From Cyclobacteriaceae bacterium (GTDB lineage: Bacteria; Bacteroidota; Bacteroidia; Cytophagales; Cyclobacteriaceae), in NCBI GenBank assembly GCA_016786585.1, contig JAEUUI010000030.1:310001-374000 (forward strand): 64,000 nucleotides of DNA, written 5' to 3'. Made by a program: the position numbers and the translations under genes. The notes below the pieces were generated by a model. The model made no database searches. It saw nothing but the letters and a program-made list of their open reading frames with translations, and had not been told where the DNA came from. Below are positions 54,179 through 64,000 of the stretch, in pieces; positions within the stretch are counted from its first letter, which is position 1, and every line of letters begins with the position of its first letter.

Positions 54179-54659
54179 CAGCCTTTAGTGAGAAGCTTCG
54201 ATTTTAGATTGGTTTCCGCATTTTAAGATCCGCCTTACCGCTCTTTTTTACAGAAAAAAGTTGCCCGCTTTTGTATTTATAAAGGCGGAAGTGTAGCAAA
54301 AGGGCGGGAAGTGGATGGAGAAATAATTTTCTCTGAAAAGCCTTCTAATCGTTGCTGAAACTGATAAAATCTGGGTAGCAAATGGAATCTTTACTTAAAT
54401 ACCTGTCTAAGGAAATGCGAAAAATTGATGGCTAATGGGCGGGAGTCGTAATTATTATCGCCATTCTAAATTTCTGACTGAGCGGAAAGATAACTTCTTT
54501 GCTGAGCGGATTTTGGTAGGCATACAAATCGGTCATTTCCAACAAGCAAGAACTGGATCTGCTTTAGCAGATATCCCACGGCTAACAATCAACGCATCAA
54601 CTACGGCTATTTACTATTACTAGTAAGTTTTTCACATACAGACAAAGATGTGGCGCTAA

Positions 54660-55811
54660 TTACTTTTGAAGAGCTATGCGAGCGATTTCCATAAGACACC
54701 TGTATGGCCTAAGTTTTAAATTCTTCAAATCACTTGAATTAGTTTGAAGCACTACACAAACACCGTAATCCGGAAAATAAACCATCTCTGTCAAATACCC
54801 CGGGAAAAAACCACTGTGTCCATACGTAATGCCGAATGCAGAGGGTCTAATGATTACCCCCAACCCATACTTTGCATCCTTTCCGAGTTTTGCTGGAACA
54901 CCATCAATCATCTGCTTAAATACGTCCACAGAGAAAACTTTGCCTTCATATAAATACTTACCCCAGAGCGCAAGATCTTCTGCCGTGCCATATACTCCCC
55001 CGCCCGTCCATTCAAACTGTGGGTTAACAACAAATTTGCCATCGCTCGCAAGCACCTTTTCCTGTTTTCCAAAAGCGTTTTCCTGTCCAGCATACCCTTG
55101 CGCCAGTTTTTTCATTTTCCGGGAGTCAGATGCAAAAGTATTTTTTAGTCCTAGTTTTTTAAGGTTCGCGGTCATCAGGTCATAGTACTTCTTGCCGGTA
55201 ACTTGCTCAATAATCATTCCCAAAACTATATAATTTGTATCGGAATAATCCCATCCCTTACCTGCTTCAAAAGGAGCTGGTTCATCTAAAACGTATTGAA
55301 TAAGTTCTTCAGGCTTCCAAACCTTATCAGGCATTCTGGTCAAGTCGGTTGTAAATTTATCCTTGAACTCATATCTCATAATCCCGCTGGTATGATTCAT
55401 TAGCATTCGGATGGTGATATCATTGGCATTTGGAACCCGCGTATACCAGTCATAGTGACCTAAATAATCTGAAACTTTTTCATCCAAGCTAATTTTTCCG
55501 GCTTCAACGAGTTGCAATGCAACCGCAGCAACATACGTTTTACCCACACTGCCGTGCAACATGCGGTGACCGGGCTTTAGTAGAATATTTTTCTCCTTGT
55601 CGTTAAAACCCGAACTAAGGGCTATAGATGAGTTATCTGTACTGATAATGGCCAGGTTTAATCCCGGAAAATTTCCTGCTTTACAAAGCGAATCGAGGAC
55701 AAATTGAATGCGAGATGCCTTCTGCTGAGCATATGAAATTTGAATTATCGCTAGAAATAGCGTGACTGTTAACAGTCTCTTTAAAATGCGAATTGACATA
55801 GAAGAATTCAT
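54660..55811 (-). CDS. Serine hydrolase, beta-lactamase class C / PBP4 type
   Basis: About 383 residues. Signal peptide (LTVTLFLAIIQISYAQQ), active-site SxxK as GSVGKTYVA, the Tyr motif YSDTNY, and a late HSGFFPGYL in place of the KTG loop. Periplasmic or secreted esterase, D,D-peptidase or amidohydrolase; the substrate cannot be told. ATG at 55811 or 55799 is preferred to the upstream 55868 because it gives a proper signal peptide. Confidence 0.85.
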   Translation of the reverse strand: MNSSMSIRILKRLLTVTLFLAIIQISYAQQKASRIQFVLDSLCKAGNFPGLNLAIISTDNSSIALSSGFNDKEKNILLKPGHRMLHGSVGKTYVAAVALQLVEAGKISLDEKVSDYLGHYDWYTRVPNANDITIRMLMNHTSGIMRYEFKDKFTTDLTRMPDKVWKPEELIQYVLDEPAPFEAGKGWDYSDTNYIVLGMIIEQVTGKKYYDLMTANLKKLGLKNTFASDSRKMKKLAQGYAGQENAFGKQEKVLASDGKFVVNPQFEWTGGGVYGTAEDLALWGKYLYEGKVFSVDVFKQMIDGVPAKLGKDAKYGLGVIIRPSAFGITYGHSGFFPGYLTEMVYFPDYGVCVVLQTNSSDLKNLKLRPYRCLMEIARIALQK

Positions 55812-56148
55812 GATGGCCAAATGTATAATTTTTCCGGATTTATGAATACCAAAAAGGCTTATAAGCATGATGAAGCTATTGCCAGAACGATACTGCCCGA
55901 TTCTTTCGTTGCTGAACTCAGTTTTAATTGCGAAATGAATTGCCCAAGACCTTCTAGGAATATGGGGGTTACTTGGCGCGGGGACGTATAAACTCTTCCT
56001 CGCGAATGAATCTTTTGCCTGCGTTACGGTATTGAAAAAAGTACGTTCGTTGTCCGAACAGGCGGGGCTTTGTAACCAAGACTGAACACCAAGTTGGTGA
56101 GCAACTATAGCACAATAGAGACGAAGCTCCTGGCATGGAGGTTTTGAA

Positions 56149-57462
56149 TTACCAAGAGCGTTCTGTTCTAATTTCAGCCTTTAAATCATGTAGTATATTA
56201 AATATGCCATAGTAGGTTCTGTTAATGTAAAGTGCATCCTTTACACCACGGGCCCTTTTAGAATTTCTAAATTCCTTCATTGTACTGACCTGCTCACCAA
56301 ATTGATAAAGTTTTTCGAAATACCCTTTTTCGGCAAAATTAAAAGAAGGTGTCTGAAAAGGTTGACTTAGCAGCTCGACCAATTGCTTGAAAACACTTGT
56401 AAAGAACACTTTGTCAGCAGTACTGTCATCAGGATAAACAAATCTCATTTCATAAAAGACTTTCTCCATCCGCGATTCGTCTTTTAGCAGACTTCCATCC
56501 AGAAGCTGGAAATAACTTTTATAAAATGCCGGGGGTATTACTTTAACACAACCGAAATCGATAATACCCAATTTTCGATCGGGTGTTATGATAAAGTTCC
56601 CTGGGTGGGGATCTGCGTGTACGGTTTTTAGCTGATGGATCTGATAGCTATAAAAATCCCAAAGTGCCTGCCCTATCACACGTGCTTCGTCCTGGCTCCA
56701 TTTTTCTGTTTTCAGAAAATCACCGAGTGGCTTACCGTCAAGCCAATCCATAGTCAGTATTTTCTCGCAACTTAAATCGGGATAGTAACTCGGAAAAACG
56801 AGGTTATGGATCCCCTGGCATTGCTTCGTCAAATCAAGCGAACGTTGTAGTTCCAACGTGTAATCAGTTTCCTCCAATAACCGGCTTTCCACCTCACCGA
56901 TAAATTCATTATACTCTACAGGATTCAGTTTAAACATGCTCAGCGCAATCGGCTTGATCAACGTGAGATCACTTTTTACGCTGCTGGCAACTCCGGGATA
57001 TTGAATTTTAACAGCCAGCGTCTTTCCGTTCTTTTCGGCCTTGTGTACCTGACCCATTGAAGCAGCATGTTGCGCAGATTGACTGAACGTATCGAATAAC
57101 TGGCCTGGCTTTTTCTTAAAATACTTTTCGAATGTGCGCGCCACCAAGGGGTAAGAAAGCGGCGGTGCACTGTATTGAGCCATCGCAAACTTTTGCTGAT
57201 ACGCCCCTGGCAAAAGGTTCTTATCCATGCTGAGCATCTGTGCTACCTTAAGCGCACTGCCTTTCAATTCACTCAGCGACTTGTAAATGTCTGAAGCATT
57301 ATCAAGATGCAATTCATCTTTTGGTAAATCGGGATTTACAAGCTTCTTGCTATAGTGCTTTAAATAATTAGTACCGATTTTGGCGCCGGTTGAAATGAAC
57401 TTACCTGCACGAAGAACTTTACTTACCGGAATACTTTCTTGTTCTTTTACTCGCTTAGCCAT
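56149..57462 (-). CDS. ABC1/AarF (UbiB-like) atypical kinase
   Basis: 437 residues with the UbiB-family signature motifs: KxGQ-like KGSALKVAQMLSMD, ASMGQVHKAEKNGKTLAVKIQYPG (Ala-rich loop plus Lys), DWLDGKPLGDFL, and the catalytic VHADPHPGNFII with LGIIDFGCVK. Family members act in ubiquinone/isoprenoid lipid homeostasis; the target here is unknown. Overlaps the TetR gene by 1 bp. Confidence 0.88.
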   Translation of the reverse strand: MAKRVKEQESIPVSKVLRAGKFISTGAKIGTNYLKHYSKKLVNPDLPKDELHLDNASDIYKSLSELKGSALKVAQMLSMDKNLLPGAYQQKFAMAQYSAPPLSYPLVARTFEKYFKKKPGQLFDTFSQSAQHAASMGQVHKAEKNGKTLAVKIQYPGVASSVKSDLTLIKPIALSMFKLNPVEYNEFIGEVESRLLEETDYTLELQRSLDLTKQCQGIHNLVFPSYYPDLSCEKILTMDWLDGKPLGDFLKTEKWSQDEARVIGQALWDFYSYQIHQLKTVHADPHPGNFIITPDRKLGIIDFGCVKVIPPAFYKSYFQLLDGSLLKDESRMEKVFYEMRFVYPDDSTADKVFFTSVFKQLVELLSQPFQTPSFNFAEKGYFEKLYQFGEQVSTMKEFRNSKRARGVKDALYINRTYYGIFNILHDLKAEIRTERSW

Positions 57463-58133
57463 CAGTTTTTTGCAGTCTGAAATAAGAATTTCCCAAAGTC
57501 AATGGCATTCTCTAAAACACCTTTGCCGATAAGATCGAATGCCAGATTAACTGACTTTTCAATGGCCACATCGGTATTTTCAAAGTTTGCGCTATCGTCA
57601 TTACACCAGAATTGCAGGATAAACATCAAATGTGCCCAAAAGAGAACATGGTAACGTTCATCGAGTTGAGGGCGTCTGGCAATCTCACCCGTAGTGACTC
57701 CCGAAGCAATAACCGACTTGATCCACTCATCGAATGCGCCCTTAAAACCTTTCAGGAATGTTGGTATTCTGAATTGTTTACCCTTACCCTTCAATTGATA
57801 TAGTACGAAACTGCGATCATTCTTAAAAACTTCTGCCAGTCCGTAATAAAACGCTAGAATTTTTTCACGGGACGAGAAGCCCTCAAATGAGCTGTCGCTT
57901 TCCAATCCCGCCTCAGTTGCTGAAAAATAGTCCAGCCAAATTGCTCGCTCTACCCCTTCAAAGGAACCGAAGTGCTCATAAAAAGTATTTTCGCTTACCC
58001 CGATCTCTTTACAAAAAATAAAAACGGACGAGGGATTGCCATGATTCAAAACGTACTCCTTATAGGCTTGGGAAATTGACTGAGCCCCTACCGAAGCCTT
58101 TACTTTTTTTTGCGTCTTTTTAGTCGTTGCCAT
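57462..58133 (-). CDS. TetR-family regulator
   Basis: 223 residues. After a Lys-rich N-terminus comes a TetR HTH (FIFCKEIGVSENTFYEHFGSFEGVERAIW) and a helical ligand-binding domain. Co-transcribed with the AarF-like kinase, which it may regulate. The 335-bp gap upstream (58134-58468) holds nothing I can assign. Confidence 0.82.
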   Translation of the reverse strand: MATTKKTQKKVKASVGAQSISQAYKEYVLNHGNPSSVFIFCKEIGVSENTFYEHFGSFEGVERAIWLDYFSATEAGLESDSSFEGFSSREKILAFYYGLAEVFKNDRSFVLYQLKGKGKQFRIPTFLKGFKGAFDEWIKSVIASGVTTGEIARRPQLDERYHVLFWAHLMFILQFWCNDDSANFENTDVAIEKSVNLAFDLIGKGVLENAIDFGKFLFQTAKN

Positions 58134-58468
58134 CGTACTGAATAAACAATACTGACCTGCAATTGTTCCATAGAATTCAATTTTTTTGCCTGACCGAAAT
58201 AATCACTTACGTAATCTCCTCCGATAGTTTGCCACTTCTAAATTCACTCTTTTGCCATTCCCAGCTAATGTATTCATTTGGCACAATGAAATGTGTTGGA
58301 CTCTCCCAGGCTGATAATTGAACGATTGCCGAAATTGAACGAAATATTACGAGCTGTGCTGGCTTTCGGTTCTCGAAACGTGTTAGTGAGGGTCACAAAA
58401 TGAACCTTACGAAATCCCAAATAAGACTTGCTTCCCAGACCGCCCATGCGTACCTGAACCGGTCAAGC

Positions 58469-59146
58469 CTAAATGCTCACAATGTTGTTCTTAATGGCAT
58501 AGATCACCAGGCCTGCCACATTATGAGAGCCTGTTTTCTCCAGTAAGCTGTTACGATGACCGTTGACTGTTCTTGGACTTATGAAAAGCTGTTCCGCTAT
58601 CTGCTCTGTCGTTAACTGCTGACAGACCAACTGTAGTATTTCCTCTTCCCGCTTGGTTAAGGTTTCTCCTGCGAGAGTTGTACTGCGCACTTTGGTTTTT
58701 CGGCCGATATTGTTTTGGATGGCCTTTAATGTCCGGATATTAATATATGAACCATTGTTATAAACTGAACTAATTGCATCACGGACTTCACCCGGATTGC
58801 AGTCTTTAACCAAATAACCATGCGCCCCATGTTCAATAAGTTGTGCGATAAAGTTTTCATCTTCATGGGCCGAAAGGATGATGATCCTAATATCGGGGAA
58901 GTGTTTGCGCAGGGCTACCGTAACTTCTTTTCCGCCAAATTCCTGTTGCCCATTCGGTGGCAGCGAAAGATCGACCAACATGACGTGCGGCAGCCGGTCA
59001 CTTGTATGGAGTTTCTCAAGTACGGTGTACCCTTCACCTGATTCAAATATTACCTCAATCTCAGGCCATGTTGAAAGAATAGATTTCATACCCTTCCGAA
59101 AAAGCAAATGGTCTTCCACAAGACCAACATATATTAGAGATTCCAT
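58469..59146 (-). CDS. LuxR/NarL-type response regulator
   Basis: 225 residues. Receiver domain with acidic pocket (VGLVEDH) and phospho-acceptor Asp in MLVDLSLPPNG, then LxxxAxEDE-type switch region (ILSAHEDENF) and a C-terminal LuxR HTH (LTKREEEILQLVCQQLTTEQIAEQLFISPRTVNGHR). Partner of the histidine kinase 18 bp upstream. I prefer ATG 59146 (MESLIYVG). Confidence 0.92.
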   Translation of the reverse strand: MESLIYVGLVEDHLLFRKGMKSILSTWPEIEVIFESGEGYTVLEKLHTSDRLPHVMLVDLSLPPNGQQEFGGKEVTVALRKHFPDIRIIILSAHEDENFIAQLIEHGAHGYLVKDCNPGEVRDAISSVYNNGSYINIRTLKAIQNNIGRKTKVRSTTLAGETLTKREEEILQLVCQQLTTEQIAEQLFISPRTVNGHRNSLLEKTGSHNVAGLVIYAIKNNIVSI

Positions 59147-59169
59147 AGTCAAAAATCACGTCCTTTTAT

Positions 59170-61194
59170 TCAATTGCCGGCAGCCAGCGGTATTACAAGT
59201 GAAGCATAAAAGCCAGGCAGATGTTTCTTACCAATGGTAAAGCTTCCGTTCATACTATTGATCCGGGCTTCTATGTTTTTAAAACCCGATCCTTTCCCAT
59301 AGTTTTCACCGAGTCCTTTACCATCGTCCGAATAAGAGCCAACAATCTGATCACCTTGTTGAGCTAACCGGATGATGATGTTTCTGGCACCAGCGTGCTT
59401 TAGCGTGTTGTTAATCAACTCCATGTAAACCCTGTAGAGGCCAAGTTCGATGGCATCAACCCACCGGGGCAAGTCTTCATCTACAACAACTTCGAGTTTA
59501 ACATGTTTTGCTTCATTGATTTGTTTACCAATCGCACGCAATGTTTTGATCAGGCCAAACTCGTCCAGTTGAGGAGGCATTAGTTCATGACTAATTCTTC
59601 GCATGGTCGCAATAGCAGATTCCGTAAGCGTTTGTGCCTGCTGCAGTGTAGCCTTGGTATTAATCTCGTTTTCTTCGTTTTCTTGTATTTGTACCAGATG
59701 CATGCGGGCGATAGAAAGTACAGCACCCAACTCATCGTGAAGGTCCTGCGCTATGCGCTTGCGTTCAGCTTCCTGAGTTTGAACAGTGGAAATCAACAGC
59801 AGTCGTTGTTGATTATACTTAGTTTTTTGTTTGCTATTGATGAAAAATCCCAGTGCCGTCAGGATGAATAACAGCAGGATAACGGAAATAGCTGTTAATA
59901 AATTTTGCTGTGTTTTCTTTTGCTGATTCAATAATACTATTTCGCTTTGCTTCTTTTCCAGCCCGTAGGTATAGTCAAGCACAGCCATTTTATTTTTCAC
60001 TTCTATATTCATCATGCTATCGCGATAATGAACGTATTGTTTTTGGTAGTTGTAAGCATTTTCAAAATCACTCATATATGCATACGCGTCCGCCAACACT
60101 TCCGTATTATCCCGCATCACTTCTAAAGATCCAACCGTATTAGCTCGCGCCAGGCCCAGTTGACCATAGTACGAAGCACTGTCTGGCATTTTATTTCTGA
60201 GATACGCTTGCGAGAGAACGCGCGCAACCCATGCTTCAAGAAATACATTATTGATTTTCCGGGCACTAGTAAGCGAACTAGAACCATACTTAAACGCAAG
60301 CGACAGACTGTCGGTTCGTACATACACATCCGCTATTTCCGATTCGATAAAAGCTCTTGTATATAGTGCAGAGCTCTGTTCGAGTGCTTGCCGATAGTGC
60401 CGCAATGCTTCTGCATACCTGCCGGTTAGCCGGTAATTTTCGCCAATTCCATTTAACCGGTTAGATGCAAACAAACCCGTTAGCCCAAGTTGCTGAATGG
60501 CGCTGGTTTGCTTTTCAAAGTATTCATTCGATTTATCATACTCACCGATCAGCGTATGAAGGTATCCCAACTGAAGCCAGGTAAAAACTTCACAACTCAG
60601 GCAGCTAGCTTCTTTGGCACTTTTTTCAGCCTTCAGCAGGTATTCCATCGCCTTTCCAAGATCGCTGCTGTTTCGGTAAACTTCTGCTGCCGTTAGCTGT
60701 GCTTTTGAAAGCAGCTTTTTATCACTGAGCGTTTGCGCAAATTCTTCCGCTTTTAATGCCCACGAAAGTGCTCTCCGGTAATCGTATCCGCGATAACTAT
60801 TGGATTTCCGGATAAGAACCCAAAACTTCAAAACCTGATCATGAATCGTTCCGGCAATGCTGTCGGCTCGGTTCAATAAAGCAAATGCTGTTTCGCGGTT
60901 TCCGGAAAGATAGGCGGCCATTGCCTTGCCGGTCCATGCATAGCCTTCACCGGCAGCGTATTTCAGCTTTTGCGAGATCAGAAGCGCCTCGTTCGCAGAT
61001 TGCTCCATTTCTTCTGCATCTATGCGCGGGACTGCCAGACACAACGCATTTAAACGATTCACGCGAAGGGTATCCTGTTGGGGATGTTCCCTGATCTCCT
61101 TTCGTAAACTTTCTATTTGAAAAGACTGTGCATTTAAAAGTACCGGCACACCTGTACAAAGAAAGAGAATGAACTGTATGCCTGATAGCCTCAT
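59170..61194 (-). CDS. TPR-containing sensor histidine kinase
   Basis: 674 residues. Signal peptide (FILFLCTGVPVLLNAQ), periplasmic tetratricopeptide repeats (about residues 40-390), one membrane helix (LLTAISVILLLFILTALGFFI), then a HisKA_3 phospho-acceptor (IAQDLHDELGAVLSIAR) and an HATPase domain (ELINNTLKHAG, DDGKGL, GSGFKNI). ATG at 61194 gives the signal peptide; an in-frame start at 61227 also exists. Typical Bacteroidota two-component partner of the downstream regulator. Confidence 0.92.
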   Translation of the reverse strand: MRLSGIQFILFLCTGVPVLLNAQSFQIESLRKEIREHPQQDTLRVNRLNALCLAVPRIDAEEMEQSANEALLISQKLKYAAGEGYAWTGKAMAAYLSGNRETAFALLNRADSIAGTIHDQVLKFWVLIRKSNSYRGYDYRRALSWALKAEEFAQTLSDKKLLSKAQLTAAEVYRNSSDLGKAMEYLLKAEKSAKEASCLSCEVFTWLQLGYLHTLIGEYDKSNEYFEKQTSAIQQLGLTGLFASNRLNGIGENYRLTGRYAEALRHYRQALEQSSALYTRAFIESEIADVYVRTDSLSLAFKYGSSSLTSARKINNVFLEAWVARVLSQAYLRNKMPDSASYYGQLGLARANTVGSLEVMRDNTEVLADAYAYMSDFENAYNYQKQYVHYRDSMMNIEVKNKMAVLDYTYGLEKKQSEIVLLNQQKKTQQNLLTAISVILLLFILTALGFFINSKQKTKYNQQRLLLISTVQTQEAERKRIAQDLHDELGAVLSIARMHLVQIQENEENEINTKATLQQAQTLTESAIATMRRISHELMPPQLDEFGLIKTLRAIGKQINEAKHVKLEVVVDEDLPRWVDAIELGLYRVYMELINNTLKHAGARNIIIRLAQQGDQIVGSYSDDGKGLGENYGKGSGFKNIEARINSMNGSFTIGKKHLPGFYASLVIPLAAGN

Positions 61195-61451
61195 ATAACC
61201 TCCCATGGGGTCAATACCAAATAGCAAATTACATCTTCTGTTTTATACATCGCTATCAGACTTTGAAAATTGAAACATCGGAAATCGGTTGAATCATGCG
61301 TCTACAAAACATAACGCACCGGTTAAGCAAATTCAAAGCATTAAAATCCCGGAAGCATGACCCGGTTAGTTCACTGACACACCAGCCACCTTACTAATAC
61401 AAATCTCCCATTAAATCAGCTCTCGGAGGAGTATAAAAATATGGGTTTGTA

Positions 61452-61486
61452 AAAAACAGGTAGAAATACCTGTTTTTATAAACAGG
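61452..61486 (+). other. Overlapping alternative hairpins before the beta-propeller gene
   Basis: AAAAACAGGTA-GAAA-TACCTGTTTTT (61452-61477) is a perfect 11-bp stem with a GAAA loop. The same CCTGTTT strand can instead pair with AAACAGG at 61480-61486, which is followed by a T-run. Two mutually exclusive hairpins suggest an attenuator or small-RNA terminator in the 400-bp divergent gap 61228-61627. No coding gene is seen in this gap. Confidence 0.5.
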
Positions 61487-61627
61487 CGTTTTTGCCCTTA
61501 CCCGCCAGCATTCGTTAGGCGACTTTTAACAAAGCAATAGTTTAACGTAATGCCCAACCTCAAACCCAGTGACCTCCACAGGCTTGCGTATCGGATACTT
61601 GTTTGGGTTTGGAAAAAGAACTTATCT

Positions 61628-64000
61628 ATGAATAGTTTCTCTACATTATCAATGATCCGCCGGTACTCCCGTAACATTACGGTTCCATTACTCACCCTGC
61701 TGTTTTTTATTGTCACGGCCTTTACTCCCAACAAGGGATCTGTAGAAGTTGCAGCTAACGTCACATTCCGCAAAAATTTGTTGCCAGCCTTTCTAGACAG
61801 TAGACATGAATCAGCATCCGATACTAGTAAGTTTGCACTGGCAGCAGTACTCAACGCGGATGGTTCGTTGAAGAAGGGAATTACAGGAACGTACGACCCG
61901 ACAGGCTATACGATGCGCTATGGCGCGAACGGGGAACCCGTATTTATCCCATTGGGCGCAGGAGATGATCGTTGGCAATCAATGCCCAGCCTCGCACAGG
62001 GGGTAAACGGAACTATCAACGCGGTAGCGGTAACCAACAGTAATTTAGTTTATGTAGGTGGTTCTTTTTCTACCGCGGGAGGAGTATCAGCGAACAATAT
62101 AGCTTTATGGAACGGAAGTGGATGGAGTGCGCTTGGTACAGGTGTGAACGGGGTTGTGTATGCCATTGATGTTGACGGTAGTAATGTTTACGCAGGAGGT
62201 GATTTCAGTAGCCCGGCAAACCTGGTGGCACGTTGGAACGGAACTTCCTGGTCGGCATTAGGTACCGGAATTCCGAGTGGAGCTGTACGGGCGATAGCCG
62301 TTTCAGGTGATGGCGATGTGTACGTAGGCGGTCTTTTTTCAACAGCCGGAAGCATTACATCTGCCGGCAATATTGCACGATGGAATCCAGCCTCCGGTAA
62401 TTGGTTTGCACTTGGCTCTCCAGCCTCCGGTGTGTCGGGTGGCGCTGTAGTAGCAATTGGTGCAACAGCCGGAACTGCCATTTATGTAGGTGGATCATTT
62501 ACCTCGGCAGGCGGAGTAAGCGCAAGCAGGATCGCTTACTGGAGTGGCACCGCATGGAGCGCATTGGGTGCAGGACGGAATGCAGAAGTCAGCGCCATTG
62601 CTGTGAGCGGTAACAATGTTTATGCCGGGGGTAGTTTTACCGGATTCATTGCGCGCTGGGATATTAGTACCAGTACGTGGAATGCCATGGGTTCGGGATT
62701 TAGTGACGTGGTCAAGTCGATCGCAATAGGTCCCGGCGTGGTTTATGCCGGAGGACCATTTATTACGACTGGTAGTACAACCGTGAACAGGGTCGCAGCA
62801 TGGAATGGCTCCGCCTGGAGTGCACTCAGCAGCGGTATTGATGGGGTCAATAACAGCATATCCGTTAATGCAATTGGCATTGGTTTTACGGGAGAAGTAT
62901 TCGCTGGCGGAAACTTCACCACTACGGGTTCCGGTGCATCGGTCAACCGTGTTTCTATTTTCAAAGGTGGGACCTGGAGCCCGCTGGGTTATGGCATTAA
63001 TGGTGTTGTACAAAGCGTATCGGTAAGTGGAGCAAACGTGTACGTGGCGGGTACATTTACCGCGATTGGCAGCGTGGCGGCAGCGAACATTGCACGCTGG
63101 AATGGTACCACATGGAGTGCATTGGGTTCCGGATTAAACGGTAGTGTTTATGCTTTGTCAATAAACGGAACGGATATATATGCCGGAGGTGCTTTCACAA
63201 CTGCAGGCGGTACTTCAGCAAACAACATTGCTCGTTGGAACGGCACCACCTGGAGCGCATTGGGGTCGGGTGTCTCAGGCGGAACATTCGGCACGGGTGT
63301 GCGTGCACTTAGCATAAACAATGATAACCTTTACGTTGGAGGATTTTTTACATCTGCCGGTGGTACCTCGGCAAACCGGATCGCGCGATGGAACATAACG
63401 AATTCCACCTGGAGTGCGTTGGCAACGGGTATATCCGGTGGGACAGTTCCTGCTGTATTCGTCATCGAAGCAAGTAGCAGTAATGTTTATGTGGGTGGAA
63501 CATTCACCACAGCCGGGGGTAATGCAGCAAACAATATTGCTGTTTGGAATGGCAGCGCCTGGAGTTCATTGGGGTCGGGCGTATCGGGCGGATCTACTCC
63601 GGTGGTTTTTGCGATTGCAGTTACCGGAAGTACCGTTTATGCAGGCGGAGATTTTACGACAGCCGGAGGCACCTCGGCTAATCGAATTGCTGCATGGAAC
63701 GGTACAACGTGGAGCGCATTAGGCAGTGGCGTAAACAATGTTGTGTATGCTTTGTCGCTCAGAGGAAATGCGCTGTATGCAGGCGGTGATTTCACCACGG
63801 CAGGAAGCGGCACAGCAAATCGCATAGCAGTTTGGAACGGTCTTTCATGGATAAGTCTTGGCACCGGACTGAGTGGGCTTGTCAGAAGTATCTCAGTAAC
63901 CGGAACTAATGTATTTGCAGGTGGAGATTTTACAAGCACCGGAGATGGAAGTGTAGCGGCGGTTAATATCATTCAGCGCAACGGAGTTATTCCTGTGACT
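61628..64000 (+). CDS. Secreted repeat beta-propeller protein, 3' end beyond window
   Basis: Frame open from ATG 61628 to base 64000 (791 codons). Signal/anchor segment (ITVPLLTLLFFIVTAF), an N-terminal 110 residues, then at least 13 tandem repeats of about 42-50 residues with the pattern VYxGGxFxxAGG...NIAxWNGxxWSALGxG. This WNG/SALG repeat is typical of large surface or secreted beta-propellers in Bacteroidota; a C-terminal sorting domain would lie outside the window. Function unknown, possibly adhesion. Confidence 0.85.
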   Translation, partial: MNSFSTLSMIRRYSRNITVPLLTLLFFIVTAFTPNKGSVEVAANVTFRKNLLPAFLDSRHESASDTSKFALAAVLNADGSLKKGITGTYDPTGYTMRYGANGEPVFIPLGAGDDRWQSMPSLAQGVNGTINAVAVTNSNLVYVGGSFSTAGGVSANNIALWNGSGWSALGTGVNGVVYAIDVDGSNVYAGGDFSSPANLVARWNGTSWSALGTGIPSGAVRAIAVSGDGDVYVGGLFSTAGSITSAGNIARWNPASGNWFALGSPASGVSGGAVVAIGATAGTAIYVGGSFTSAGGVSASRIAYWSGTAWSALGAGRNAEVSAIAVSGNNVYAGGSFTGFIARWDISTSTWNAMGSGFSDVVKSIAIGPGVVYAGGPFITTGSTTVNRVAAWNGSAWSALSSGIDGVNNSISVNAIGIGFTGEVFAGGNFTTTGSGASVNRVSIFKGGTWSPLGYGINGVVQSVSVSGANVYVAGTFTAIGSVAAANIARWNGTTWSALGSGLNGSVYALSINGTDIYAGGAFTTAGGTSANNIARWNGTTWSALGSGVSGGTFGTGVRALSINNDNLYVGGFFTSAGGTSANRIARWNITNSTWSALATGISGGTVPAVFVIEASSSNVYVGGTFTTAGGNAANNIAVWNGSAWSSLGSGVSGGSTPVVFAIAVTGSTVYAGGDFTTAGGTSANRIAAWNGTTWSALGSGVNNVVYALSLRGNALYAGGDFTTAGSGTANRIAVWNGLSWISLGTGLSGLVRSISVTGTNVFAGGDFTSTGDGSVAAVNIIQRNGVIPVT

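Noticed and set aside
54435-54623. Open frame of 62 residues right of the transposon
   Set aside because: Unremarkable composition, no recognisable motif and no coupling to a neighbour; likely chance.

Overview
The window looks like a chromosomal segment of a Bacteroidota bacterium, probably Cytophagales-like. The evidence is the gene order of the division/cell-wall cluster, the Bacteroidota-type promoter TTG-N19-TAnnTTTG upstream of mraZ, and families such as DUF6660, CusA-type metal efflux, TPR histidine kinases and long beta-propeller proteins. The genus cannot be named from sequence alone.

Region 1 (1-13731, minus strand) is the dcw cluster in transcription order mraZ, rsmH, ftsL-like, ftsI, murE, mraY, murD, ftsW, murG, murC, ftsQ, ftsA (ftsA runs off the left edge). 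It carries an intact promoter and three MraZ-type boxes.

Region 2 (13775-54111) is one 40,337-bp Tn7-like transposon inserted 121 bp upstream of mraZ. Its ends are 5'-TGTCGCTTT inverted repeats, each followed by four direct copies of a C(T/C)GGACT-type site, and it is flanked by a perfect 5-bp duplication TTTTG. It encodes TnsA, TnsB and a TniB/TnsC ATPase, but I see no TniQ/TnsD. The fourth gene of the tns operon is a degenerate STAS-GHKL protein. From left to right the element holds: a small regulatory pair with an XRE repressor; a zinc/cadmium/copper efflux block (RND pump, TolC, adaptor, P1B ATPase, accessory genes); an accessory/defence island; the tns operon; a sigma-like / ImmA-like operon; and a copper block (CopA ATPase, HMA proteins, DUF3347, DUF305, multicopper oxidase, and a decayed second DUF3703 gene). 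The defence island holds a caspase-like protein, an Mrr-like nuclease, a ParB-like/Dam pair, a dead serine recombinase, a Pycsar system, a HEPN RNase-like protein and three STAS-GHKL paralogues with a STAS-like protein and a PIN protein.

Two observations tie the element together. First, the palindrome GGGTTTG-N8-CAAACCC occurs next to the XRE gene and again inside the predicted tnsABC promoter 29 kb away, which suggests an element-encoded repressor controlling transposition; an ImmA/IrrE-type peptidase in the same element could be its inactivator. Second, STAS-GHKL proteins sit next to a HEPN protein, next to a PIN protein, and next to TnsC. This STAS-GHKL module is my best candidate for an undescribed system.

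Region 3 (54117-64000) is ordinary chromosome: a serine hydrolase, an AarF-like kinase with a TetR regulator, a LuxR-type response regulator with a TPR histidine kinase, and the start of a long repeat-rich beta-propeller protein that runs off the right edge. I saw no tRNA, rRNA or CRISPR array.
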